In this document: one piece after another, positions 29,017-37,981 of the stretch
How positions within the stretch are numbered: the first letter of the stretch is position 1
Layout of the letters: each line of letters starts with the position of its first letter
NCBI GenBank assembly: GCA_001603145.1
Contig: LVBI01000042.1
Coordinates: 1 to 64,000, forward strand
Direction: 5' to 3'
Length of the DNA stretch: 64,000 bases
DNA from: Spirochaetales bacterium Spiro_07
Lineage (GTDB): Bacteria > Spirochaetota > Spirochaetia > Treponematales > Treponemataceae
Notes under the pieces: generated by a model
What the model was told of the DNA's origin: nothing
Database searches by the model: none
Seen by the model: the letters and a program-made list of their open reading frames with translations, nothing else
Made by a program: the position numbers and the translations under genes

Positions 29017-29814
29017 TTAATCGTCGAATTCTTGCGTAAAATCTGGAATTAGGTCTTTTTCTATTTCTTCCGGCTCTTCTGTTTTAGCCGGTTCTTCTTT
29101 CTTTGGCTTTTGTTTGTCTTCAGATTTTTCTGCTGTCTTTTCAGCATTTTCAACTGATTCATTATTTGCGCTTTCTTTAGGCTCTTCACCAGAAGATTCT
29201 GCACTTTCGGCAGCTTCTGTTTTTTCAGCTTCAGCTTTGGCTTCTGCTTCAGTTTCAGCTTCTTTTGATTTTATTTTATCTCTCAAAGATTCTGTGTCAG
29301 TGCCTTGACCGAACAATTTTTCGTATTCATCAAGATGCTTGCTTGCTTTTTCAAACTGCTTTGACGCAATAAGCACTTTTATGTAGTTCTTTCTGATGTT
29401 GCCGTCTTCAGGGTTTTCAATGACTAATGATTCATAAAGCTCTGCACCAGCCGTCAATTCGCCCGACATTACGGTTGAATAAGCCAACGATTCGCGCAAT
29501 GTTCTGTTTGAAGGCTCTTTTGCAAGTAGCTCTGTAAACAAATCTTTAGCGGCAACATACTCGCCGCTAAGAGCTTTTGAACATGCAAGCTTATAAGTCA
29601 TTGCATCATAGAATTTTGGCGCTTTTCTAGCTTTTTCGTAATATTCAGAAGCTTTTCTATAATTTTTCTGCTCATAATATGCGTCTGCAATTGCGGCATA
29701 TTCAGCGCATTCGTTTTCTTTTCTAAGCTTGCGCTCAAACGGAATTGCAAAGCAGTTTTCGCTAAAGAACAAAATGCCGACAAGCATCAGCAAGAAAAGC
29801 TTTGATTTTGCCAT
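29017..29814 (-). CDS. Exported TPR-repeat protein
   Basis: The 265-residue protein has an N-terminal signal peptide (about 1-23, ending FAIPF). Several TPR-type helical pairs follow (AAIADAYYEQKNYRKASEYYEKA, and similar units to about 165). The C-terminal third is rich in Glu, Lys and Ala and ends KDLIPDFTQEFDD. TPR proteins scaffold protein complexes; this one would act in the periplasm. Its ATG overlaps the UPRT stop codon (TGATG), so the two are translationally coupled although no functional link is obvious. Confidence 0.78.
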   Translation of the reverse strand: MAKSKLFLLMLVGILFFSENCFAIPFERKLRKENECAEYAAIADAYYEQKNYRKASEYYEKARKAPKFYDAMTYKLACSKALSGEYVAAKDLFTELLAKEPSNRTLRESLAYSTVMSGELTAGAELYESLVIENPEDGNIRKNYIKVLIASKQFEKASKHLDEYEKLFGQGTDTESLRDKIKSKEAETEAEAKAEAEKTEAAESAESSGEEPKESANNESVENAEKTAEKSEDKQKPKKEEPAKTEEPEEIEKDLIPDFTQEFDD

Positions 29815-30884
29815 CAGCGTCTTCCTAAAACAATCTTTTCGATTGTTCGAATCTGCGGACGGTACAAGTCCGTTACAGTTGCGCCATAATCCGCAATAAG
29901 CTGAATTATATTCCGCGGCGCATCAGATGAATCGCAGCCGTTGAGCCTGTCACCTGCATCGCCAAGACCAGGCAAAATATACGCAGATTCATTCAGAACC
30001 GGATCCATCCACAAAGTATAGACTGTGCAGTTTTCAAGTGCACGCACTGCACGTATTGAACCTTTGAGCGCTGAAATGACGTTGAAAAAGCTTATCGACT
30101 TGGGCTTTACGCCGTTTCCCTGAAGATATTTCACAACAGTCACAAGCGAACCGCCTGTAGCGTTCATCGGGTCAGCAAAAATCAAATCTTTTCCGTCAAG
30201 CTGCTTAAAATCAAAGAAAGAATTGTCCAAATCAAGGATATATTCCATATCAGATTCATGCTTAGTTTCGTCGCGCTTGATTTTGAACAACGCAAACGGC
30301 GTGTTGTAATTGTCTGTTGAATAATCAGCAATTTCTTTTGACATAATCATCGAGGGCAGCAACGCGCCACGAAGCATTACGCACATGACTGTGTTTGAAA
30401 TTCTTTCCCTTACATCAGGAACTTGATGAACTGAATATTGCTGAACAGGCATGTTTACAGGCGTTTTTACAAAAAGATGGTCTTTTTTGCCGTTTTCAGG
30501 GCTTATAAATGCAAGCTTGAACAGCATTTCATAAGCGCGCTGAATGTAATACATAAATTCATTGTGGTTTGTACTTACGTCGCGAAGCTTGGCAATAACG
30601 CGTGAAGCTTCGGCATGGGCGCTTTCTTCAGTTTCAAATGAATAAATTTTGATGCCCTGCACTTCGTGGCAGATTTTCTGCATCAATCCGCTCATTTCTT
30701 TATAAACGCCGATTACATTCTGCTTTTCAGCTTCAAAAGAAGATTTGTCTGCACAAGAAGAAATTATCTTATAAGAATCTTGGGCTTTTGAATAAAGCTT
30801 TTCCATTTCAGCAATTAAAAGCTTGTCATTTTGCGTAAGATAGCCGTCAAGCGATTCGGCCTTAAGAATAACCTTATTTGCCAT
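29814..30884 (-). CDS. upp: Uracil phosphoribosyltransferase with N-terminal extension
   Basis: The enzyme makes UMP from uracil and PRPP. The C-terminal part (about 145-356) has the PRPP loop DPMNATGGS (238-246) and the uracil-binding end with ILPGLGDAGDRLNG. The first 140 residues or so are helical and Lys/Glu-rich, and are absent from classical UPRTs of about 208 residues. The extension may be regulatory or for oligomerisation. It is probably co-transcribed with the TPR gene. The ATG follows AAAGGAAG. Confidence 0.85.
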   Translation of the reverse strand: MANKVILKAESLDGYLTQNDKLLIAEMEKLYSKAQDSYKIISSCADKSSFEAEKQNVIGVYKEMSGLMQKICHEVQGIKIYSFETEESAHAEASRVIAKLRDVSTNHNEFMYYIQRAYEMLFKLAFISPENGKKDHLFVKTPVNMPVQQYSVHQVPDVRERISNTVMCVMLRGALLPSMIMSKEIADYSTDNYNTPFALFKIKRDETKHESDMEYILDLDNSFFDFKQLDGKDLIFADPMNATGGSLVTVVKYLQGNGVKPKSISFFNVISALKGSIRAVRALENCTVYTLWMDPVLNESAYILPGLGDAGDRLNGCDSSDAPRNIIQLIADYGATVTDLYRPQIRTIEKIVLGRR

Positions 30885-31004
30885 AATTCATCTTCCTTTA
30901 TCTGTGCAGACAACAAAAATGTTAATATATCTTCATACCGATTTTAATCCGCATCTACGTATTAATCCACATAGATTTAGATATTCCGAAACATCGACCG
31001 CAAT

Positions 31005-31126
31005 GAACGAACCCCGACGCAGAGCGTGCGGGGTATCGTTCGTTCTGCTAAGGAATTGCACTCAGGTTTAATACCCTTTATTTCGCCCCAGAGGGGGATG
31101 TTTCCTACGGAAACAGGTATTAAACC
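31005..31126. repeat. Multi-hairpin structured element upstream of UPRT
   Basis: The 293-base divergent/tail region 30885-31177 has no gene but folds densely. GAACGA and CCCCG arms at 31005-31016 pair with 31029-31045 around a 4-base bulge. An 11-bp perfect stem GGTTTAATACC/GGTATTAAACC (31065-31075, 31116-31126) encloses two small hairpins (CCCC-AGA-GGGG and GTTTCC-TAC-GGAAAC). It could be a structured RNA, a repeat element or a 3' processing site for the lipoprotein transcripts. Confidence 0.55.
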
Positions 31127-31177
31127 CTCGGCACGAATAAACTACAGCCGATGTTCAGCGTTCGGAATGATTTATCG

Positions 31178-32158
31178 TTATTTTGCTTTTGTATCAACCT
31201 TTTCAACCAGAGCTGACAAATCAATCACAAGGTTCTTGATTTCAATCTGGTTGCCGTTGCCGGGCTGAACAGACACCATGTCTTTCCGTGATGCGTCACC
31301 TTTGTCTAAAGCTGCCATGTTCTTGCTTAGCACAAGCACGTTCGGGCGCACAAAGCGCTTATCTTTAAGCTCAAGCACTGCATCAAGTGAATAAAGCATA
31401 CCATCTTGCGGCTGTTCAGCCACACGGTGCATAGAACCGTAAGCATATTCAACAGGCAGCTTGACGTTTGCACCAAGAAGCATTTTTACGGCCGTTTCAG
31501 TAGAAGCCAAGTACCAGTCGATAGTTTCAGTCTTCTGCGTCAAGAAATGTTTTGTATAGACTGCTTCCGGCCAGTCCGGCTTATAAACTTCGCCGGCGCG
31601 TGTTCTTTCTTGCGCCAAAAGCATACCAGACAGATATTCTGTATCTGCAAAGCAATAACCGTTCAGCGGAATATCTACAAAGAAATCTGCCATATTGTTG
31701 TAATAGTAATTGTAGACGCGGTCGCCCTGCTCTTCATGCACCTCGCGGAATCCGTTTGAATTCGTAAAAAGCATTGAATTATAAGAAACGGGGAACGAGC
31801 CTGTTGCTACAAACTGAAAATTCGGTTTCTGGCCTTCAACAGCAAGAAAGTCAAGCGTGCTCGCAAGATAGAAATTCTCTGTCTTGTCAATCAGCTGCTT
31901 GAGCGCAAAATCTTTCATTTCCGGCGCAATCTTCTTTACAAGAGATTGCAGAAGCACTTCATTGCCTTTAACCGGAAACGTTATGTACAAATCTTTGTCG
32001 AAGTCAAAGAACTCATAAGGATGCGCTATGCGCACCTTTGGCTGTTCAGTGTTGACAGACTTGTCTTTTGCAGTTTTGCTTGAAGAACAGCTTGTAACAA
32101 AACAGCAAGCAAACGCTGCGAGCACCGCCGCAGCCAAAAAGAAACCAGACTTACGCAC
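31178..32158 (-). CDS. Treponemal lipoprotein, unknown function
   Basis: The 326-residue protein begins with a lipoprotein signal peptide ending in FVTSC (lipidated C24). The rest is globular, with no recognised domain. The KVRIAHPYEFFDFDKDLYITFPVKG segment and later VEYAYGSMHRVAEQ may mark the fold. The start is GTG at 32158, and the first eight bases (GTGCGTAA) contain the ileS stop codon, so translation is coupled to ileS. It is likely an outer- or inner-membrane anchored periplasmic protein. Confidence 0.75.
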   Translation of the reverse strand: MRKSGFFLAAAVLAAFACCFVTSCSSSKTAKDKSVNTEQPKVRIAHPYEFFDFDKDLYITFPVKGNEVLLQSLVKKIAPEMKDFALKQLIDKTENFYLASTLDFLAVEGQKPNFQFVATGSFPVSYNSMLFTNSNGFREVHEEQGDRVYNYYYNNMADFFVDIPLNGYCFADTEYLSGMLLAQERTRAGEVYKPDWPEAVYTKHFLTQKTETIDWYLASTETAVKMLLGANVKLPVEYAYGSMHRVAEQPQDGMLYSLDAVLELKDKRFVRPNVLVLSKNMAALDKGDASRKDMVSVQPGNGNQIEIKNLVIDLSALVEKVDTKAK

Positions 32159-35100
32159 GTTTTACCACCGCTTTCCAGTTTTCTTCGCCAGCCGGAATCT
32201 CTGTGCCATCTGCAAGAGAATCTGCCCAAACAGTCTTTACAGCCAAAGTTTCAGCTGCAATGAAATCTGCAAACATTTCAAAAGCTTTTTTGAGAGCAGC
32301 CGAACCGCTTGCAGTAAGCTCGATTCTGTCTGTAACGGCAAGACCAGATTCTTTTCTCAAGTTCTGCACGCCGCGGATAAAGTCTCTCGCATAGCCTTCA
32401 AGCTGAAGCTCTTCTGTAATTTCAGTGTCGAGTGCAACAGTCAATGTGCCTTCGTTCAAAACCTTAAGGTTGGCTTTTTCGATGCGCTCGATGATAATCT
32501 TGTCTGTATCAAGGTCAACGCTCTTGCCTTCAACGTCAATTGAAATTACAGAGCCGTCAATTATAGACTGAATAACATCAGCATCAAGAGCGGCAATCTT
32601 TACAGAAGCGGCCTTCATAAGCGGGCCAAGCTCTTTGCCGAGCGTTCTGAAGTTTGCCTTTGCCTTATACTCAACAAGCTCATATTCTTTTTCGTGGAAC
32701 ACAACCTTCTTTACGTTAAGCTCTTCGCGGATTGAATCTTCCATTTCGAGAAGAACTTTCTTCTCTTCAACGTCGCGCGTAACAAGCTCAACGCTCTTGA
32801 GCGGCTGACGGATCTTCAAGTTATACTGGTATCTCAGGCTTCTGCCCATTGAAACAGCTTTCTGTACAGTATCCATCTTGAATTCAAGAGCCGTGTCGCG
32901 CATTGATTCGTTATAAACAGGATAATCTGCAAGATGAACTGAAGCCGCATCGTCTTTAAGGCGGATATTCTGCCATATGCTTTCTGTAATAAACGGAATT
33001 ACCGGAGCCGCAACGAGCGCGAAAGTCTTTAACGCTGCGTATAAAGTCTCATAAGCTTCGCGCTTGTCACCGTCATTTTCGCTTTTCCAGAAACGGCGGC
33101 GGCTTCTGCGGATATACCAGTTGTTCATCTGGTCGATGAACGAAACAATCGGGTCAATAGCGCGGCTCAGGTCATAAGCATCCATTGCTTCCGTTGTGTC
33201 TTTGACCATCTTCTGCGTAACAGACAAAATCCATCTGTCAAGCGGATTATCCGGCATTGTTACAGCTTTTCCGTTAGAGAAATATTTGCCTTCACACTGA
33301 ATATTGTCAATGTTGGCGTATGTTATAAAGAAGCTGTAGCTATTCCACAATGGAATCAAAATGCCTTTAAGAACATCACGGACACCGTCATCGCTGTATT
33401 TCAAGTCGTCGGCTTTTACGGCCGCGCTGTGCATCAAGAAAAGGCGCAATGCATCTGCACCGAACTGCTTGATTACAAGAGCCGGGTCTGTGTAGTTTCT
33501 TAAGCTCTTTGACATTTTCTTGCCGTCAGAAGCGAGAACAAGGCCGTTTACAACTACGTTCTCGAATGCCGGTTTGTCAAAAAGCGCGGTGGCAAGAACA
33601 GTCAATGTGTAGAACCAGCCGCGTGTCTGGTCAAGACCTTCTGAGATGAACTTTGCAGGGAAATGCTTCTCAAAATATTCCTTGTTTTCAAAAGGATAAT
33701 GCTGCTGCGCATAAGGCATTGAGCCAGACTCAAACCAGCAGTCAAGAACTTCAGGAATGCGGTGCATTGTTCCGCCGCATTTGCAAGGAATTGTGATTTT
33801 ATCAACGAAATGTTTGTGCAAATCTTCTGGGTAAACGCCTGAAAGCTTCTCAAGTTCTTTTCTGCTGCCAACACAGACATATTCGCCGCAGTCCGGGCAC
33901 TGCCAAACTGGAATCGGGTTGCCCCAATAGCGGTTGCGGCTTATAGCCCAGTCGCGCGCGCCTTCAAGCCATTTGCCGAAGCGGCCGTTTTTCAGATGTT
34001 CCGGCTGCCATGTGATTTTCTGGTTTACTGCAACCATTTCGTCGCGGATTTTCTCAACGCGGACAAACCAGCTGCCGACAGCGCGATAAATCAGCGGGCT
34101 TGAACAGCGCCAACAGAAAGGATAAGAGTGAAGAATCTGGTCGCGCTTTACAAGCTTGCCTTCTTTCTTGAGGCGGTCCATCACGTCTTTGTCGCAGTCT
34201 TTAACGAAGCGGCCCTGATAATCAGGAACTTCTGCTGTGAATTTGCATTCATTGTCTACAGGACAAATTGTCGGAATGCCTGTGCCTTTGAAGACCTTGT
34301 TATCGTCTTCGCCGAAGCCAGGCGCGGTATGAACGATGCCTGTACCGTCTTCTGTTGAAACGAAATCAGCATTGAAAACGCGGAATGCGCCGTTGTGCGG
34401 TTCCGTTCCGTCTTTGCCGTCATTAGGCTTATACAAATCAGCAAAATATGGGAAAAGCGGCTCATATCTTGTATCGATAAGCTCCGCGCCCTTCTTTTTC
34501 CAGACAATCTCGCATTTAGACGGTTCTTTGTAATAAGCATGAAGTCTGCTTTCTGCAAGAATATAGTATTCATCGCCGTCATGCACTTTTACATAATCGA
34601 TATCTGGTCCCATTGTAAGACCGAGGTTTGACGGCAAAGTCCACGGTGTCGTTGTCCATGCAAGAAGATAAGTGCAGCCGTTCGCCATATCCGGGTCTTT
34701 TGCTTTCGGACCGGCTTCTGTTACCTTGAATCTGATTGTAATTGCAGGGTCATGCACATCTTTATAGCCGCCCTGTGCAAGCTCGTGGTTTGAAAGCGGT
34801 GTTGCACATCTTGGACAAGTCGGCAAAATGTAGTGGCCTTCGTAGATAAGCCCTTTATCCCACAAGCTTTTGAAAACCCACCAGATTGATTCCATGTAAT
34901 CAGGGTTCATCGTCTTATAGTCATGCTCAAAATCTACCCAGCGGCCAAGTCTTGTGATAGTTTCCTGCCATTCTTTGGTGTAGCGCAAAACGCTTGAACG
35001 GCAGGCTTCATTGAATTTGTCTACGCCATATTTTTCGATGTCAGTCTTTGAATTAAGGCCAAGCTCTTTTTCGATGAGGTTCTCAACTGGAAGACCGTGG

Positions 35101-35360
35101 CAGTCCCAGCCGAAGCGACGCTCAACTTTTTTGCCCTTCATCGTCTGATAACGAGGAATAATGTCTTTTATAGTGCTTGGCAAAAAATGTCCGAAATGCG
35201 GAAGGCCAGTTGCAAAAGGAGGACCATCATAAAAAACATATTCAGGAGCACCTTCGCGTTGTGAAATTGACTTTTTGAAAATATCGTTCTTTTCCCAAAA
35301 CTTTAAAACTTTTTCTTCCTGTTCCGGGAAATTAACCTTAGGATCTACTGATTCGTACAA
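32151..35360 (-). CDS. ileS: Isoleucyl-tRNA synthetase, eukaryote-like type
   Basis: This class I synthetase charges tRNA-Ile and edits valine. The product is 1069 residues if translation starts at TTG 35360. GGAGG (35367-35371) lies six bases upstream of that codon, and the protein begins MYESVDPKVNF. A longer reading from upstream ATG codons has no good ribosome site. The HIGH motif is HFGH (55-58), and KMSKS is in DGKKMSKSLRNY. Features such as GWDCHGLPVE and SNHELAQGGYKDV match the IleRS group shared by eukaryotes and some bacteria, which in the family tends to resist mupirocin. A 7-bp hairpin (35374-35393) sits directly before the ribosome site. Confidence 0.94.
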   Translation of the reverse strand: MYESVDPKVNFPEQEEKVLKFWEKNDIFKKSISQREGAPEYVFYDGPPFATGLPHFGHFLPSTIKDIIPRYQTMKGKKVERRFGWDCHGLPVENLIEKELGLNSKTDIEKYGVDKFNEACRSSVLRYTKEWQETITRLGRWVDFEHDYKTMNPDYMESIWWVFKSLWDKGLIYEGHYILPTCPRCATPLSNHELAQGGYKDVHDPAITIRFKVTEAGPKAKDPDMANGCTYLLAWTTTPWTLPSNLGLTMGPDIDYVKVHDGDEYYILAESRLHAYYKEPSKCEIVWKKKGAELIDTRYEPLFPYFADLYKPNDGKDGTEPHNGAFRVFNADFVSTEDGTGIVHTAPGFGEDDNKVFKGTGIPTICPVDNECKFTAEVPDYQGRFVKDCDKDVMDRLKKEGKLVKRDQILHSYPFCWRCSSPLIYRAVGSWFVRVEKIRDEMVAVNQKITWQPEHLKNGRFGKWLEGARDWAISRNRYWGNPIPVWQCPDCGEYVCVGSRKELEKLSGVYPEDLHKHFVDKITIPCKCGGTMHRIPEVLDCWFESGSMPYAQQHYPFENKEYFEKHFPAKFISEGLDQTRGWFYTLTVLATALFDKPAFENVVVNGLVLASDGKKMSKSLRNYTDPALVIKQFGADALRLFLMHSAAVKADDLKYSDDGVRDVLKGILIPLWNSYSFFITYANIDNIQCEGKYFSNGKAVTMPDNPLDRWILSVTQKMVKDTTEAMDAYDLSRAIDPIVSFIDQMNNWYIRRSRRRFWKSENDGDKREAYETLYAALKTFALVAAPVIPFITESIWQNIRLKDDAASVHLADYPVYNESMRDTALEFKMDTVQKAVSMGRSLRYQYNLKIRQPLKSVELVTRDVEEKKVLLEMEDSIREELNVKKVVFHEKEYELVEYKAKANFRTLGKELGPLMKAASVKIAALDADVIQSIIDGSVISIDVEGKSVDLDTDKIIIERIEKANLKVLNEGTLTVALDTEITEELQLEGYARDFIRGVQNLRKESGLAVTDRIELTASGSAALKKAFEMFADFIAAETLAVKTVWADSLADGTEIPAGEENWKAVVKRA

Positions 35361-35546
35361 AATATTCCTCCAGATAAGCATAAAACTGCTTATGCTATTT
35401 TTCACTATTGTCAGCAATTATGCCACAAACAGACAAAATATTCTATAGGTGAACAAGCTTTAGAGAGAAATTATATCATTTTCAGCAGGATAATTTTAAG
35501 CCGTGATGCACGTTAATGCACAGCTTTCCGCAAGAATCAGACAAAA

Positions 35547-36563
35547 TCAGATTTCTTCTAGTGTTCCTTCATCATCTGGAAGAACGCTTTCTTCGCCGTC
35601 TTCGTCAAGAGAAATTGAATCAAAGTCTTCTTTTTGCTCTTCTGGAATTACAGAATAAACGTACATGGACACAATCTGCCGCGTAAGCTCGTCTACGCCG
35701 GAAGCTTGAAAATGAAGCCTTGACTGGTTCATTTTCTGGTTGAATTCTACGCTTCTTACAGCGCCGCTCATCACGATAGTCTTGTCGCCGAGCTTGAACT
35801 GAAGCTTTACAGCCATGCCTTCAACGCCCTTGCCGCCGATTCTGATAAGCGCGCCGTCTTCAGACAAATCTTCGATAAGGCATTTTATACCAGGCTCAAG
35901 CTCAATAGTCTTGATGTTCTTTGTGCGCGGATCTGTAAGCAGGTACAAGTCTGCCATAATAGAACATGGGCAACGAATGCTGCGCCGCTTCTGCGAACGC
36001 TGCAAGTTGCTTGTCTGTTCCAGAAAAAGCACAGGCCTGCCGTGATAATGACCTACACCGTGAACAGTTGTGTCAAAAATATAGCCTGCATCGTTCTTGC
36101 GCCAAAAATAGACAGTAATCTTTTTTGAGCGCCAGTCATAGCATCTATATTGCGGCTTGGCCGGTTCAGGATATGTAACAGTTATTATTGAATCATTGCT
36201 CAGAACCATAGAATAGAAAATGCCGTTTGAAGGCAGAACAATTCTGAAACGCTGTCCCGGGCGGATAAAGCATGTATTTTTTAAGCCAGTCTTGAGCGGC
36301 GGGTCTAGCTCAATCTTGCTTCTGTACGCATAAAATTTGTTGAGCAGCTCCGCGGTGTGCGGGTCGTTGATTGAACCGACATTGTTCGCCATCTGCACCA
36401 CAAGCGCAATGGCACGGTTTATAGCCGGAACAGACCAGAACAAAATTGTAGGTTCATCAACCTCTGCCATTTTAGCAAGTTTCCATACAAGCTTCATCTG
36501 ACTGAATGAAAAGCCTGAATCAAAACCTGTTGAATAGAAGTCTATAAATTTTCTAAGTCCCAT
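35547..36563 (-). CDS. PilZ-domain c-di-GMP receptor (PlzA/YcgR-like)
   Basis: The 338-residue protein has an N-terminal domain of about 185 residues and a C-terminal PilZ domain. The c-di-GMP-binding RXXXR (R193-R197, RRSIR) and DXSXXG (232-237, DLSEDG) motifs are intact. Spirochaete proteins of this layout (PlzA in Borrelia, PilZ in T. denticola) affect motility and virulence. The gene stands alone between ileS and a divergent CPBP gene. The acidic C-terminal tail (EDGEESVLPDDEGTLEEI) is not part of the domain. Confidence 0.85.
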   Translation of the reverse strand: MGLRKFIDFYSTGFDSGFSFSQMKLVWKLAKMAEVDEPTILFWSVPAINRAIALVVQMANNVGSINDPHTAELLNKFYAYRSKIELDPPLKTGLKNTCFIRPGQRFRIVLPSNGIFYSMVLSNDSIITVTYPEPAKPQYRCYDWRSKKITVYFWRKNDAGYIFDTTVHGVGHYHGRPVLFLEQTSNLQRSQKRRSIRCPCSIMADLYLLTDPRTKNIKTIELEPGIKCLIEDLSEDGALIRIGGKGVEGMAVKLQFKLGDKTIVMSGAVRSVEFNQKMNQSRLHFQASGVDELTRQIVSMYVYSVIPEEQKEDFDSISLDEDGEESVLPDDEGTLEEI

Positions 36564-36630
36564 TTTATCTAACCTCTACCAATTCACTTACATCTATTAT
36601 TCTATCGACTATCAAAAAATAAGAAAATAC

Positions 36631-36659
36631 TTGTCTTTACAAAACAGTCAAATTATAAT
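36631..36659 (+). promoter_or_regulatory. Near-consensus promoter giving an almost leaderless mRNA
   Basis: TTGTCT (36631-36636), a 17-base spacer and TATAAT (36654-36659). The predicted start is near 36666, about six bases before the ATG at 36672, and no Shine-Dalgarno sequence is present. Confidence 0.65.
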
Positions 36660-36671
36660 AACACATAATTA

Positions 36672-37394
36672 ATGAAAAAACAGTCATTTATTTTGCATTT
36701 TTTGCTATTTTTTGCAGTTTTTCTCTATTGCTTTATGCCTCCGGTATTTACTTATGCTGAAAATGCTACAAATTCTTTTCCGGAATATTCTTTAACGACG
36801 TTCTTCCTTTCATTTTTGTGGAGCACAGTATCTATTTTTGCAGTATATAACCAAAAGCACGACGACTCGTCTTTTAGCGTTATCGGCATAAGGCATTTTA
36901 TCAATTTTGCAAGCATAAAATTTCAGATTAAATTCCGAAAATGCATCAAGCATTATAAGTCTGGCATCATTGCGCTTCTGCTGATTTTTGCGAGCGGCTT
37001 TGTCATAAGCTTGATCGCAAATCAGCCTAAGCCACAAATTTCGCAAAAAACGCTTTTCGGTTGGATTGTCTTTTTTTTGCTCACATGCTTTTTTGCATCA
37101 GCAGAAGAAGTGCTTTACAGATATTATCTGCCCCGCACTTTCAGATTCTTTATAGACGCCTTTTATCAAGACAACAACTCAAAAGCTAAAAAAATCTGTG
37201 TTGAGCTTAGCGAATTCTTTGCAGTTCTTCTCTTTGCACTTGCGCACCTCTATCTTGGCATTACCGCCGTAATTCACGCATTTATTTCCGGCGTAATTTT
37301 GCGGTGGAACATAAAAAAAACAGACACCCTTGTGAGTGTCTGTCTTATACACAGCTTGTACAACTGCCTTATTTTTGGCTTTTATCTTTTATGA
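36672..37394 (+). CDS. CPBP-family intramembrane metalloprotease
   Basis: The 240-residue protein has several membrane segments (about 5-23, 43-60, 98-116, 129-142, 183-200). The CPBP/Abi glutamate motif is EEVLYR (E145, E146, R150), a second-motif His is in FALAHLYLG (H192), and IHAFISGVILRWN (H202, N213) supplies the third. CAAX-type homologues cleave prenylated proteins in eukaryotes; bacterial members are often linked to peptide maturation or bacteriocin self-immunity. The substrate is unknown. Its last six bases overlap the end of the opposing flgJ-like gene. Confidence 0.78.
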   Translation: MKKQSFILHFLLFFAVFLYCFMPPVFTYAENATNSFPEYSLTTFFLSFLWSTVSIFAVYNQKHDDSSFSVIGIRHFINFASIKFQIKFRKCIKHYKSGIIALLLIFASGFVISLIANQPKPQISQKTLFGWIVFFLLTCFFASAEEVLYRYYLPRTFRFFIDAFYQDNNSKAKKICVELSEFFAVLLFALAHLYLGITAVIHAFISGVILRWNIKKTDTLVSVCLIHSLYNCLIFGFYLL

Positions 37395-37961
37395 AAGCTG
37401 CAAGTATATCTGGTCTGCAAGGCCGAAACCGGCAGACTTTGTAACTGATGTTGCAAGCTCGTCGTAAAGCATGTCTTCATACATGTTCTGCGCATACTCG
37501 TTCTGGCTGCCGCCAAGATTTGTCTTAGTGATAGTGTTGCGCATAGAAGAAAGCATAATCTTTACAAAATAAGACTCAAGCTCAAGAGACTGCTTGTAAA
37601 GGCGGCTCGTTCTGTCAATTTTTTCGCTAGAAGCAAAGCCATGAGCGCCGACTGCATTTGCAGCCGCACCAACAGGCAGAGCTGCCTTATCAGCCGGCTT
37701 GTTGAAAGCATCAGCAAGAGACGAAGTATAATCTCCGTTTATTCTGCCGTCTTCAATAATCTGGCTAGACGAAAGCGTGCTTTTTCTTTCTGAATTGTTC
37801 ATGCCCGCCTGAATGCCGTCAATCAGCGACTGGAATTTGTTCATTTCCTGCTGCATCTGCGCAGCATTAGAAGCTGACATTCCGCCGACACCGCCTTTTG
37901 GCACATTCACGTTGTTCGAGGCGAAATTCTGAAATGAAGCAATGTCTAAACTTGAAGCCAT
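37389..37961 (-). CDS. flgJ: FlgJ-like flagellar rod-binding protein
   Basis: The 190-residue protein matches the rod-binding domain only (LYKQSLELESYFVKIMLSSMR and the MYEDMLYDELATSVTKSAGFGLADQIYLQ block, about 100-190). It lacks the muramidase domain of enteric FlgJ, as expected in spirochaetes. The first 90 residues are low-complexity. It acts in the periplasm in rod assembly. It follows flgG by 20 bases with the ribosome site AAGGAAAG. Confidence 0.85.
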   Translation of the reverse strand: MASSLDIASFQNFASNNVNVPKGGVGGMSASNAAQMQQEMNKFQSLIDGIQAGMNNSERKSTLSSSQIIEDGRINGDYTSSLADAFNKPADKAALPVGAAANAVGAHGFASSEKIDRTSRLYKQSLELESYFVKIMLSSMRNTITKTNLGGSQNEYAQNMYEDMLYDELATSVTKSAGFGLADQIYLQLS

Positions 37962-37981
37962 TTATCTTTCCTTTTCAGTTA

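Noticed and set aside
35361-35500. T-box-like leader before ileS
   Set aside because: Only one 7-bp stem is present; no T-box sequence or antiterminator pairing can be seen.
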